Source: Metellina segmentata (lineage: Eukaryota > Arthropoda > Arachnida > Araneae > Tetragnathidae). From it: a stretch of 64,000 bases of DNA. The position numbers and the translations under genes were made by a program. Location of the stretch: the NCBI GenBank assembly GCA_947359465.1, contig OX375878.1:72159916-72223915 (forward strand), given 5' to 3'. Shown here piece by piece: positions 36,855-49,500 of this stretch. How positions within the stretch are numbered: the first letter of the stretch is position 1; each line of letters begins with the position of its first letter. The notes beneath the pieces are model-generated. The model was not told the origin of the DNA, ran no database searches, and saw nothing but the letters and a program-made list of their open reading frames with translations.

Positions 36855-37463
36855 CTAGGGGTCTCCGCCCCATGCTCGCTTACGTTCGCCAACCCCCGGG
36901 AATTGCTATGCAATCCCCGGGGGTTGGCGACCAACTTTTGATTGCATCGAAATTATTTATTAACCAATTTAAAAAATAACTATACCGTAAGAAAGAGTGC
37001 ATTCTGAGGTATACTGCGATATTTTTAAAATTAAAAACTAATAGTAATAAGATATAGATATGACAGTTTAAAAAAAAGTAACGAAAATATCCCGATTTTC
37101 AAAAAAATATTATGAAGAACCAAATTGAAATTTCTAAAAAAACTCGACGAGCTGCAAAAATTTACTTTGAGATGTACTCTTTAAAAAAAAAACTCACTGC
37201 TTAAGACTGAAAATTTGTATGTGTTTTGCTCACTCGCGGAAGAAATTTCGCTTTTCAAACTTTGACACTTAATAAACCCTAAACTAATAACCGCATCGGA
37301 AAAAAAATCTTTACAGTTCTCCAGGGAACACGATGAAGAACAAACAATGATAATTTAATATTTTTCTGATCCGAACTTTCTAGGGAAACCGTCTAAGAAT
37401 CGAGTTAAACAGCACAGTTTTCAATCCTGCGGCTGCGGTAATTTTTTTTTTACTATAGAGAGA
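36855..37463 (-). mobile_element. Non-autonomous Helitron, apparently complete
   Basis: Read on the minus strand it starts 'TCTCTCTATAGT' after a host A (37464) and ends 'ggggcggagaccccTAG' before a host T (36854), the TC...CTAG ends and A/T target expected of Helitrons. A strong hairpin (36887-36929; arms of 19 nt with one mismatch, 5-nt loop) precedes the 3' end, and a small 'gggg...cccc' stem lies next to CTAG. At 609 bp it has no RepHel coding. The roughly 500-bp 5' portion recurs at 38.9-39.4 kb. Confidence 0.65.
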
Positions 37464-37718
37464 TTCATTGTCTTGAAGTTACTTGTAGACATAACTCAAA
37501 ATTATCGAATATGAACTTATTCTTATATGTGTACGGGCTTCACGGATCCGTAGTACTTAAATGATCTTTTCTTTACCCAGGTGTGCTGTCTTTTGTAAAT
37601 ACGGAGGTCGCGCCCCCTGGATACCCAAGCGAACTTTGTCTGTTTACATTCCACCATTCTATTGCCTCCCTCTTTTTTCCCCATTCACTAAATTTTTTTT
37701 GCCTGAAGTTGTCTGTCT

Positions 37719-37777
37719 TGTGTTTGGCGCAGCTTGACCAAATATGGCCCTTGCACCGCAAAACAACTTAACAACCG
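37719..37777 (+). mobile_element. SINE tail fragment (family 1 tail)
   Basis: 'tgtttggcgcagcttgacca' and 'aatatggcccttgcaccgc' followed by 'aaaacaacttaacaacc'. Upstream 37580-37715 contains no clear head. Confidence 0.65.
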
Positions 37778-38734
37778 AGGTGTTCTCGTCAACTTCACTT
37801 CAGATAATCAAGATTCTATGTATTAAGAGTTCCGGACAACTCTGTCAAAGTCACTTTTCAAATTTTTCAAGCTAGCAATTTTCAAACTTCAAAGAATTCC
37901 AAAATTTTATTGGTTTGTTCATTATTTAAGGCCATGTTATTTTAAACTTTTCAAGTGTTGCGCACGTGTTTATACAGTCAAAAATTATTTGAATTATTTT
38001 GTTTTTTCATTGCGGAATTTTTATTCCATTGCTTATAACTATATTGTCCGGAGTCTGCCACATACATATTTGCCAATAAAACTTTAGGTTTGAAATATAA
38101 TCTGATATTTCTTTTCTTCGTTTATTTTCATAAACACACCCTCACTGATTAACTGTGATCTGAAGATTACAAGCAGGTACGATTCCTCCATGACGTCCCA
38201 GACTAAAAGAGCGTTTGATTGAGAGGGGGCATAGATATATTTTACTGCGCTGAGGATGGAGTCTGTTACGCTTTTGGCAAGGAGTGTAAGGCATTTTGAA
38301 TAATTCATTAAGGAGTCGCGAAAAGAAGCCTGATTAAACACGAACAATCTTCACCTCTTACACGTTCGACTTGATGGAACAGCTGCTTTCATCCGATGAC
38401 CCCCGTCTTTGGCGATACTCATAAACTTCGAAAAGCTCATTTTGTTTACTTCGAAAGTTAAAAAGGAGAGACCCTTGTTGTCGTCTCGTCATTTCTCACA
38501 TCCCTGCCTCTCTTCCAATTCCTGTACACATCGCGATATTTGAGTTTCCTGGCGAATGCCACACTCCTTTCGCAGTCTTCAATCCTCTGCGACGGCGAAA
38601 CTATTGTAATGATTCGTATATTCCTGATTGGACTTTCCGGGCCATGACTTCACAGCGAGTTTCATCAAGGCCGTTTCAAGTTTTATCTCCGCGATGAACA
38701 ATTTGTACACCATTACGAAATTATACTTTTCATC
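37778..38734. other. Unassigned DNA, weak coding candidates on minus strand
   Basis: 38380-38720 is less AT-rich than its flanks. Minus-strand frames here include 'MVYKLFIAEIKLETALMKLA' (about 38713-38654) and, after a frame change at a possible acceptor ('gccgtcgcag'), 'RIEDCERSVAFARKLKYRD' (about 38590-38535). A minus-strand frame at 38347-38084 begins 'MFVFNQASFRDSLMNYSKC'. None resembles a family I know. Confidence 0.25.
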
Positions 38735-39399
38735 GCATCGATTTTATTCATAAACCATTTTTACAAATAATTATACCATAAAAAAGAGTGCATTCTAAGC
38801 TTTCACGTGGCATCAAATTTTAAAACGAACAGTATTAAGCTATAAATATGTCAGTTTTAGTTTTGTATAGGAAATTACGATCTAAAAAAATACGCGAAAT
38901 TTATGTGACTAACTTTTAATCGCATCGAATTTATTTATTAACCAAATTCAAAAACAATTGTTCCTTAAAAAGAGTACATTCTAAGGTTTCCCGTGATGTT
39001 TTCAATTAAAAAAAATAGTAACAAAAATGACCCGATTTTTCCCGAATTTCAAAAAAATATAATCAGGAATCAAATTGAAATTTCTAAAAGATCTAGGCGA
39101 GGTGCACGTTTACAGGTTCTCTAAAAAAGAAAACCTCACGGCTGAAGACTGAAAATTTGTAAATTTTTGCTCATTCGCGTTAGAAATTTCGCTTTTTCCG
39201 ACTTTGAGACCTAATGCTCCCTAAAATAATAGCCGCATCGGAAAAGAAATCTCCATCTTGTTGACTGTACAATTTTGAAAAAAACCCATATTAATTTCGT
39301 AATTTTCTGATCCGTACTTTCTCGGGAAACCGTCTAAGAATCGATCGAAAAAAACGAGTTTTCAATCCTGCCGCGACGGGTTTTTTTAATATAGAGAGA
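38735..39399 (-). mobile_element. Helitron-like element, 3' end missing
   Basis: The minus strand starts 'TCTCTCTATATT' after a host A (39400). It follows the Helitron at 36855-37463 through shared blocks such as 'gacggtttcccgagaaag' and 'gaaatttctaacgcg', down to about 38910. A second partial copy of its inner part ('gcatcgattttattcataaa', 38735-38900) follows in the same orientation. No hairpin or CTAG end was found. Confidence 0.5.
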
Positions 39400-39439
39400 T
39401 TTTGATAAATCGAAGTAATGAAGAGTTGAGCGTGTATGG

Positions 39440-39470
39440 GGGGGGGAAGAGAGAGAGAGAGAGAGAGAAA
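39440..39470. repeat. Poly-G and (GA)n microsatellite
   Basis: 'ggggggg' at about 39440 is followed by roughly 22 bp of GA alternation. Confidence 0.85.
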
Positions 39471-39865
39471 GTAATTCAGTAATGTAGCCTCCGATTTCAA
39501 ACAGGATATAAGTCAGAGGTATAAAACGAGCAAGTCGGATATGGAATGAGAAGGTCTCACCTCTCTTATCTCTCACTGAACATGACTAGAAGAAATTTTA
39601 ATCGCTTTTTCAAAAACATCGTTTGGCTTAAAGGTGGGAAGAGGGAATGAATGGGAGAAAATTTTAATTGCTTTTTCGAAAACACCAGTTGGTGGGAATG
39701 TTGAGATGGGCACGACTGACTGTCTTTAGGCTCACCTCCACTGAATAGGATTTACTTATTCCCCAGATTGTAATTTGTGTTATCTAGGAAAGCCTATGTC
39801 TGGTAAACATCTGGACGACTGCCCTGCAATAGTCGTGATTAATTGTATCTTGAAAAATATTGTAG

Positions 39866-39930
39866 ATGTGGTCTAACGGCCTAGCAGCCATACGACCTGC
39901 ACTTGAACAACAAATCTCAAGACCAGACAG
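39866..39930 (+). repeat. Possible tRNA-like SINE head
   Basis: 'gtggtctaacggcctagcag' contains a perfect box A pattern (TGGTCTAACGG). A convincing box B is not present at the right spacing. Confidence 0.25.
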
Positions 39931-40177
39931 GACATTACACTCCTGAGGAAAAAAGCCGTTTCCTTTCCTTGAAGGATTAGGGATCAGCGTTTATCTGTCT
40001 AGGATACACTGACCCCCAAACTGGAAATAACTGATACTAAACGATACACAAGTCAAAATTAAGCCTGGTAAATTTGAAAATTTTATAACGACTGCCCCGA
40101 AAATGTAAGTATCTAAGGAACAACATTTGTGCACGGGAAATCTTTTTCATGACCCAAAATAAGTGTAAATTGCGGGA

Positions 40178-40998
40178 TCTATGTATATAAAACGCTAACG
40201 TACGTGGACCCGAAATCGACGTTATTTGTGTATCGTCGAATGGCAACAATCAACGTAAATAAAATAACCCATATAATTTGAATTCTTGCTGTTTTTAAAT
40301 AGCTGAGGTCAATTTCTATGCAAAATAAGGAATCAAATTGTAATATTTATGTTTGAACTGACTTTTCATTTCTTCCTTTGATGTAAAAGTAATTTAAACG
40401 TAATTTTGCTACCCGGTATCTGGTCACGTCAGAATTATTCATTACTTTTGAATTTGATTTAGAATTCCGTGTTTGGGTATTTGAGTTGACTGGGGGATGT
40501 TACGGACATATTTGAGGATTCCCAAGTATTATAAATATTTGTTATTATTGTTAATAAATCATCATTGTCTTGGTCAATGTCGTCGAAAAGTCTTTTGTCG
40601 CATTATTCTCTTTCACGATATATTCAGTAAGTCGAAATTCAACACTTTTAAATAGATATGTAGGTGTTTTTTTTTTCAGAATTTTGCTTTTTCTCAAGGA
40701 TCGGAATTTTATTTTTGTTTGCACTATGTGTTCCGGTATGTTTACCTATTGTAGAAATATTATTTAGGAGTTAGATTTAATAATATGTCTATTTCCTGCA
40801 AAATATCACTAGACATGGGTAATTTTGTAGCGGTATATGTATATTTCGACCAACTTTCCTTAAATATTTGATTGAATACGCAATGATTTAAAGAATTGTT
40901 TCATAAAAATCAAAACATTTTTAATTACGGTGTGTAAGAAAAGTTTAAAAAAAGCACTATTACACACCGCCGAGCGCTAGCCAGCGCAGCCCGGCTAG
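40178..40998 (+). mobile_element. Helitron-like element, plus strand
   Basis: Starts 'TCTATGTATATAAAACGC' after a host A (40177). Ends with a 'gcgctagccagcgc' hairpin (5-bp stem, 4-nt loop), then 'agcccggCTAG' and a host T (40999). These are the Helitron terminal features. No helicase or Rep motif lies inside the 821 bp, so it would be non-autonomous. It does not share its interior with the two other Helitrons. Confidence 0.55.
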
Positions 40999-41419
40999 TA
41001 TGTTTAAAAACAAGAATTTTATGGGCATTCTTGAAGAGGCAGGATCATTTCCCGACCCCAAGTCTCGTTGGTAAAACAAGTCTGCTATTAGAACTGCGTT
41101 AAAAATTTTCGAGATAGTTCATGCGTGCTCCTGGAGCAAGGTCAATGGACCATTAACAACGTTATCCATTCCAATATACTCTCCATGGTCGGGATTTTGT
41201 GACGTCTCTAGACGATCAGCAATCAGTTCTGATCAATGTTTATAGAATAAAGTATGGAGAGAAGGTTGGGTACATTCCGACAAAAATCCTTTGGCCGTTT
41301 TCTCCGCGTCGTGACGTCACTGGACAGCCTACCTTCGGTCACAGGCGCAACGAATACTCGGTAAAACTGTACTTTGTACTCAGTAAAGTAGTTCGTTCAG
41401 AAAAACGCTGTTTTTTGAG

Positions 41420-43110
41420 TTTTCCCCCATCGCGTACAGTTTTCTAGGTACCCCCCCCCCTGTGTTTATCACTTTTCGATATAATTTTATGGACATAAAT
41501 TTGATTTGGGAGTGGGGAAAAGGATTATTTTAACCATTAAATTTCTTCTGAGGGGCTAGTGAGGTGAAAAGCTCTAAAACATGAACATTTGTAGCAAGGA
41601 GGGAGATTTGGGGGGATTTGTTGCCTTAAATTGTAAAAAAAATCATTACAAATGATCGTTTTTTCGCAATTTTTTCACTTTTTTATCTATTCCAGTTTCT
41701 AGCCCCTCCTTTTTTTCCTCCTAACACCCCCAAATAATATAAAAATATATCGCAACAATTTTGGCTAAAAGCGGGTGAGGGGGATAGGTCCCGAATCCCT
41801 TGCAAGAAAGTTTGTAAGATTCACTGTACGACTTTGACGCTCTCAATAACTCGCGCGCTTCGTGGTTTGCGTAGGAATTTTTCTGCTTTCACAATTTTAA
41901 ACTTGCATTGTTTTTATCAATGTAGTTGTGAACTGTAATCGTTACCTTCGCTCATGACATCTTTCGCGATCGTAGAGTCAACTTTTCGGTATTCTAGGCG
42001 GGGACTCTGTGTTTCCAAGTTGTTTAGATAGTGTAAAACGCTCCAAATTTTTTCCTCCGGCTTTTTCAAATTGTATTACGGTACGTGAGTGTAAGTTGTG
42101 ATAAAAACCGAGCATTGATTTACTGTTTAATTGTGCCACCCGAGTGTAAAATCATCCCGATAGCTTCTATGTTTGCGGTGAATTGACTTTAAAAGCGCAA
42201 CGAAAACCTCTTTATCCGCTTCTTAAAACTGCTCATAAATTTTACTTTGATTGCCAAGTTGACGATCAGGTCAAGGATTGGGCTCCAAACGTTGGAAATT
42301 ATACAAACGTAACAGAGATGACAGCGAGGTTCGCATCAAACCATGGGCACAGCAAATTACACTGATTTACGGGTACCTTTGAGCCATTTGGTCCAGCTAC
42401 TGTAACAAGTTGTTCTGCAAAACTTTGGAGCCCAATCCTTGTCCTGATCGCCAACTTGGCAATTAAAGTAAAATTGATAAGCAGTTTTAAGAAGCGTAGA
42501 AATTAGTTTCCGCTTTTAAAGTCAATTCACCGCAAACATAGCAGAAGCTATCGGGATGATTTTTACACCCGCGTGGCATAATTAAACAGTAAATTATTGC
42601 TCGGTATTAATCACAGAGCATAAACTCAAGTACTGTAATTCAATTTGAAAAAATCTGGAGCAAAAAAATTTGGACCGTTTTACACAATTTAAACAACGTG
42701 GAAACACAGAATCCCCGCCTTGAATACCGAAAAGTTAACTCTACGATCGCGAAAGATGTAATGAGGGAAGGTAACGATTACAGTTCACAACTATAGTGAT
42801 AAAAGCAATGCAAGTTTAAAATTGTCAAAGCATGAAAATTCCTGCGCAAACCACAAAGCGCGCGAGTTATTAAAAAAAGTTTTTCCCCTTTCCCCAAATT
42901 CCCCCCCCCTCTCCCCCCAAAAAATCTCCCTTCTTGCTACAAATGTTCATGTTTTAGAGCTTTTCACCTCTCTTCCCCCCTCTGAAGAAATTTAATGGTT
43001 AAAATAACCCTTCTCCCCACTCCAAATCAAATTTTTGTCCATAACATTACATCAAAAAGTGATAAACATAGGGGGGTGCGTCCCCAGAAAACGGTACGTG
43101 ATGGGGGAAA
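41420..43110. repeat. Long inverted repeat, foldback
   Basis: The left arm (41420-42292) and right arm (42421-43110) are inverted copies: left 'cccccatcgcgtacagtttt' against the complement of the right 'cccccatcacgtaccgtttt', continuing through 'gtttatcactttt', 'gaaaagctctaaaacatgaa' and 'ggattgggctccaaa' at the inner end. I estimate the arms as 80-90% alike. The left arm has about 190 bp (around 41620-41820) with no counterpart on the right. A loop of about 128 bp separates them. Transcription across it would give a long hairpin RNA. It may be a foldback transposon; no target duplication was identified. Confidence 0.8.
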
Positions 43111-44197
43111 GCGGGGGTGATATTCGGATTCAGGAGGTCATTTTATATAAGAATCGGCTGTAATGGTGTCGGGGCTTTTTATCATGCAGAGCAGTGTACT
43201 TAGTGCATAGCTAGTCCAAAAATATATCCCAGATGCAGCCATGAATTACAAAGATTAAGATTGAAATTCTAATTCATAAAGTAAATGTTCTAGTGCATTT
43301 TTAAGAAATACTTGTGCCAAAGTCCTCTTCATATCCACTCTACAAATAAGCGTCAAATTTGTTACACTGCAAGGAATGCAGATGTGAAAAAAGAAGTTAA
43401 TAGTTTGGACGTGGAGGACATACACTCCTGTTATTTCATTCGATGAAATGAATATCAAACCCTTTATGAATGTGATGATAAGCCGCATGTGCGTGATCTG
43501 TTTTCTCAAATGCTTATGAATAAAGATTATTCGCAAATTGAAAACAGTTGATACAAATGCAGTTTGACTTTAAATGATCGAAGTGTGCATCTGTAACCAA
43601 ATTGTTTAATATGTAATTAAACAATTTGTTTACAGTGTCTCACGGATGGAAGTAATTTAGGTTTATGGAAAGAATTCGGCTTGAACAAAAATCAGTCTTG
43701 GTTGAATAATCCTTTCGACGAAAACGGATGTTTATTGTTCTCGGTGCTCTGCGTCGAATAAACTTCGGTATTTATGGAAAAATATTACAAAATGAAACCG
43801 AGAATGTGGCGGGAAGTAGAAAATTTTAGTGTTTCCGATTCGATGGAGCTGATATGGCTTTGCGTTTAACATTTTATGAAGTTACTGAATGTTCGCAAAA
43901 TGGAGCTGTGATATTGAAGATGTCCAATGGAAATATTTTAATTTTTCTACTTGCTCTCGAAAATTTATGAAACCTGTAATCCTTCTTAAATTTAGTCTAA
44001 TTTGCCCACTTGCAGAAAAAAATTGATTCTTAGACAAGCAAAGTATCCTAAATTTCACGCATGATTTCTAATCTGAAGTTGAACGATGTGAGCTGACTTT
44101 AAGCGTTTTGTTATCTTTCAAACACACTCGGGAAACCCATTTCTGCTTTCATCGCATTACTCTATTTGCCAATCTCTTCACGACATTTTTTACTCAC
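43111..44197. other. AT-rich DNA with a small palindrome
   Basis: 43598-43628 is a short palindrome ('aattgtttaat' against its complement). Otherwise nothing recognised. Confidence 0.4.
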
Positions 44198-44260
44198 TTT
44201 GGTCCTGCGTGCAGCTTGGCCTAATATGGTCTTTACACCATAAACCCAAAATCCAACCAT
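44198..44260 (+). mobile_element. SINE tail fragment (family 1 tail)
   Basis: 'gcgtgcagcttggcctaata' and 'tggtctttacaccataaacc' with a 'caaaatccaacca' end match the other family 1 tails. Confidence 0.6.
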
Positions 44261-45037
44261 TTGTATTTTGTTTATAAGAGTCGGGTATGAATGAACAAAC
44301 CGCCTATATTTTGAAAACTAAGAACCCCGTTCGAAATCTGATTATATACCCTTGTACTTGTGTAAATGTTTACACGAGTTTTCCTCAGTGAGAGGTCATT
44401 CAATGCAAAAAGAACTAATTATCTGTGTGACTTATCATCAATGTTTATTGAATATCAGTTTCTAAATGGGTCACATAGTAACAAACAAATGCAAATTATT
44501 AGGCTTCAGGAATGTATATTGTTATGTATTGACATTAAAACACACAAGATCACACTCATGTAGATGTTTAGCACAAAAAGTAACCTGTTTGCGACCCTAT
44601 ATTTCAAGAAGTTATTGGAACAAAATTAATAAAATCTGTATCATTACATTCTCCAGAAAAGTCAGAATGTAATTTAATAGCCGTCGAATTGAATAGATCT
44701 GAGATCGACAAACAGACATTTTGGTTTTGAAAAAAAAAAAAATATCAAAAATTATTTTTAAAAATGAATAGTTTTTATAATCATGGTTTGGGATAATTAA
44801 GTGATTGTATTTCTCTTCCTTAACAAAAAAAAAAAAATTTTGAAAGTAAAAAAATAAGAATTTTCTATTTTTTAAAGGACTTACTTAACTGTTAAGGAAA
44901 ACATATTTTTGCCCCTAAACATTTTTCACTGGATGAAAATTTGATTTTTTTTAAATCACAACTGAGAATAAAAGTTATAAGTTTTGATAGTATGAAATTG
45001 GCATTGTAAGAATAAAATAATAACAGGTATTTGCTAT

Positions 45038-45130
45038 TTTTTAATTAACCGGAGCAACACAACGGTCTATTATTGACGGTCCGGAATCAACCCCTCTGGA
45101 AGATAGGATATGATCCATTAGGTAAAAACC
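45038..45130 (-). mobile_element. SINE 3' part (family 2 tail), minus strand
   Basis: The plus strand reads 'taattaaccggagcaacaca', 'acggtctattattgacggtc' and 'ggaatcaacccctctgg', the complement of the tail at 61.95 kb. Confidence 0.65.
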
Positions 45131-45472
45131 TATTTAAAAGAACTTTTCGAGCTTACTGATGCAGCCAGAGAACTGTCTTATTCGAGATTAGGTAGGAAGT
45201 ATGAAAAAAAAATACATTTACTTATTAAATGGAAACATCAGTGAAGCAATGCGAGAAACTTAATAACAGTCTACGAGGAATAGGGAATTCGCAAAGTTAA
45301 AAAGATCTGCAAACTCAGTATTATTCAAAGAAAGCATTATAGGCAATGGAAATCGCAAGAAATTGTGAGTACATTAATTTCTCTCGTCATTTGACACTCG
45401 TAATATGCTTGTAATGGAAAGCAAATGTTGTGATTGGCAATAATATCCAGTACCAGAAACGGCGATAATTTT

Positions 45473-45610
45473 GGAATCTGTTAATCCGTCGTGGGATTAC
45501 TCAAATAGTTGTTTGGTGACGAAACTTTCAGTTGCCAATTTGGAATCTGTTAACCCGTCGTAGGATTATTCAAATAGTTGTTCGGCGACGAAACTTTCAG
45601 TTGCCAATTT
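45473..45610. repeat. 69-bp tandem duplication, 2 copies
   Basis: 'ggaatctgttaatccgtcgt' (45473) and 'ggaatctgttaacccgtcgt' (45542) start two copies that both end 'gaaactttcagttgccaattt', with about five differences. Confidence 0.9.
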
Positions 45611-46513
45611 AGCTATAGGCAGGTACCATGTTCTTGAGTGTTACCGATTTTGTTATTGTTGCTTTGGAACTCATAAAGCAATCCTAATTTTTATTGTGAG
45701 ATACGTTAAACTAGTATTGCTCTAAAATATCTTGAAGAGCAATACAGTTAAAGAGCAGATTTTACAACAATTTAACACAGTTATCAGAGCTTTCCTTCAT
45801 TTGATTTGGTTTGCCTATTTAAAGCGGAAAATCGCCCTTTTGTAATTTTCCTTTCCTATTGTTAAGGTTAAGCAAACAAAAGGTTATTTACAGGTTTCCT
45901 CAATAATTTTCATCACATTGTAATTGGAATTAATTTCAATTATTTTAAATTCCTTCCTCCCGTTTGGTTAAAAGAAAAATTCATACATTTGTGCAAGCTT
46001 GACAGCGAGTATTTGAAGCGTATATTTTCATATCAATTGAGGCCTGCCATTTGACCTGTATATGTACTGGTGGGCCCAGAGTGCAAATTCAGGGTCCTTG
46101 ACTGAAGGAAACCTCACTTTGGAACGTTGTTTTCTCCGCGCGTCCGAACAGCAGACAGAAAAGAAAACGGAGGTTGATGACTTCCTCTTCCCTACTGATA
46201 TTTGGGCTATAATGAGTTAGTGTGGCAATGTCCCATTCTTCTTCGCATTGTCTGGCAGTTAAATCACGGCGCTAACCTGAGCATTTTCGAAATCCGTGTC
46301 TCTCTCTCCGAAGTGGTGTACGTGGAAAAGTGCTCCTGATATTCGGAATTCTTCCAATGGAGCGGCGTTGGGGAGTCGTTGACCGCAAGTCTCTCCGCGC
46401 GCCTTTCCACCGTCGCGTTCATTCACAGATCCGCGGAAAAGAATTCGCCCAGAGAAAAAAAAATCCGCCCGTGGTTTTGCAAATGCCAAGACTATCGGAT
46501 GGATTTGAATGCG
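45611..46513. other. Left flank of the satellite array
   Basis: Becomes GC-richer after about 46100. Several 60-80-codon frames overlap on both strands without recognisable products. Confidence 0.4.
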
Positions 46514-49500
46514 TTTCGTGACGAATCGGGGGTATTGTTTTTAGTTAGTTGGGAAATAGCGGTGGATGGGGTCAGATGGCGTGTCAATAAAAGAAATGAA
46601 CGCGCAACATAAAGGACGGTTCGCGTAAGACCTTACGAATTGGTTTACCTCAGGCCCGCAGATCAGACAGGGCCCTTCGGAGAGATTTATCCGTCTCCAG
46701 TTTACAGACACCAAATAGGGTCCATGTGAGAATGACCTGAAGGCGGGGGTTATTGTTTTTAGCTAGTTGGGAAATAGCAGTTATATTTTGGTTGGGATCA
46801 GATGGCGTGTCAATAAAAGAACTGAATGCGTAACATAAAGGACGGTACGCGTAAGACCTTGCGAATTGGCTTACCTCAGACCCGCAGATCAGGCACGGCC
46901 CTGCGAAGAGATTTATCCATCTCCACTCTACAGACACCAAATAGGGACAATGTATGGATGACCTGAAAGACCTATCTACGGCTGTATATGTACATAAATT
47001 TACCAACCTGTTTCGTGACGAATCGGGGGTATAGTTTTTAGCTAGTTGAAAAATAGCGGTTGTGGTTTGGTTGGGGGTCAGATGGCGTGTCAATAAAAGA
47101 ACTGAATGCGTAACATAAAGGAGGGTACGCGTAAGACCTTGTGAATTGGCTTACCTAAGACCCGCAGATAAGACAGGTCCCTTCGGAGAGATTTATCCGT
47201 CTCCAGTTTACAGACACCAAATAGGGTCCATGTGAGAATGACCTGAAGGCGGGGGTTATTGTTTTTAGCTAGTTGGGAAATAGCAGTTATATTTTGGTTG
47301 GGATCAGATGGCGTGTCAATAAAAGAACTGAATGCGTAACATAAAGGACGGTACGCGTAAGACCTTGCGAATTGGCTTACCTCAGACCCGCAGATCAGGC
47401 ACGGCCCTGCGAAGAGATTTATCCATCTCCACTCTACAGACACCAAATAGGGACAATGTATGGATGACCTGAAAGACCTATCTACGGCTGTATATGTACA
47501 TAAATTTACCAACCTGTTTCGTGACGAATCGGGGGTATAGTTTTTAGCTAGTTGAAAAATAGCGGTTGTGGTTTGGTTGGGATCAGATGGCGTGTCAATA
47601 AAAGAACTGAATGCGTAACATAAAGGACGGTTCGCGTAAGACCTTACGAATTGGTTTACCTCAGGCCCGCAGATCAGACAGGGCCCTTCGGATAGATTTA
47701 TCCGTCTCCAGTTTACAGACACCAAATAGGGTCCATGTGAGAATGACCTGAAGGCGGGGGTTATTGTTTTTAGCTAGTTGGGAAATAGCAGTTATATTTT
47801 GGTTGGGATCAGATGGCGTGTCAATAAAAGAACTGAACGCGCAACATAAAGGAGGGTACGCGTAAGACCTTACGAATTGGTTTACCTCAGGCCCGCAGAT
47901 CAGACAGGGCCCTTCGGAGAGATTTATCCGTCTCCAATTTACAGACACCAAATAGGGTCCATGTGAGAATGACCTGAAGGCGGGGGTTATTGTTTTTAGC
48001 TAGTTGGGAAATAGCAGTTATATTTTGGTTGGGATCAGATGGCGTGTCAATAAAAGAACTGAATGCGTAACATAAAGGACGGTACGCGTAAGACCTTGCG
48101 AATTGGCTTACCTCAGACCCGCAGATCAGGCACGGCCCTGCGAAGAGATTTATCCATCTCCACTCTACAGACACCAAATAGGGACAATGTATGGATGACC
48201 TGAAAGACCTATCTACGGCTGTATATGTACATAAATTTACCAACCTGTTTCGTGACGAATCGGGGGTATAGTTTTTAGCTAGTTGAAAAATAGCGGTTGT
48301 GGTTTGGTTGGGATCAGATGGCGTGTCAATAAAAGAACTGAATGCGTAACATAAAGGACGGTTCGCGTAAGACCTTACGAATTGGTTTACCTCAGGCCCG
48401 CAGATCAGACAGGGCCCTTCGGAGAGATTTATCCGTCTCCAGTTTACAGACACCAAATAGGGTCCATGTGAGAATGACCTGAAGGCGGGGGTTATTGTTT
48501 TTAGCTAGTTGGGAAATAGCAGTTATATTTTGGTTGGGATCAGATGGCGTGTCAATAAAAGAACTGAATGCGTAACATAAAGGACGGTACGCGTAAGACC
48601 TTGCGAATTGGCTTACCTCAGACCCGCAGATCAGGCACGGCCCTGCGAAGAGATTTATCCATCTCCACTCTACAGACACCAAATAGGGACAATGTATGGA
48701 TGACCTGAAAGACCTATCTACGGCTGTATATGTACATAAATTTACCAACCTGTTTCGTGACGAATCGGGGGTATAGTTTTTAGCTAGTTGAAAAATAGCG
48801 GTTGTGGTTTGGTTGGGGGTCAGATGGCGTGTCAATAAAAGAACTGAATGCGTAACATAAAGGAGGGTACGCGTAAGACCTTGTGAATTGGCTTACCTAA
48901 GACCCGCAGATAAGACAGGTCCCTTCGGAGAGATTTATCCGTCTCCAGTTTACAGACACCAAATAGGGTCCATGTGAGAATGACCTGAAGGCGGGGGTTA
49001 TTGTTTTTAGCTAGTTGGGAAATAGCAGTTATATTTTGGTTGGGATCAGATGGCGTGTCAATAAAAGAACTGAATGCGTAACATAAAGGACGGTACGCGT
49101 AAGACCTTGCGAATTGGCTTACCTCAGACCCGCAGATCAGGCACGGCCCTGCGAAGAGATTTATCCATCTCCACTCTACAGACACCAAATAGGGACAATG
49201 TATGGATGACCTGAAAGACCTATCTACGGCTGTATATGTACATAAATTTACCAACCTGTTTCGTGACGAATCGGGGGTATAGTTTTTAGCTAGTTGAAAA
49301 ATAGCGGTTGTGGTTTGGTTGGGATCAGATGGCGTGTCAATAAAAGAACTGAATGCGTAACATAAAGGACGGTTCGCGTAAGACCTTACGAATTGGTTTA
49401 CCTCAGGCCCGCAGATCAGACAGGGCCCTTCGGATAGATTTATCCGTCTCCAGTTTACAGACACCAAATAGGGTCCATGTGAGAATGACCTGAAGGCGGG

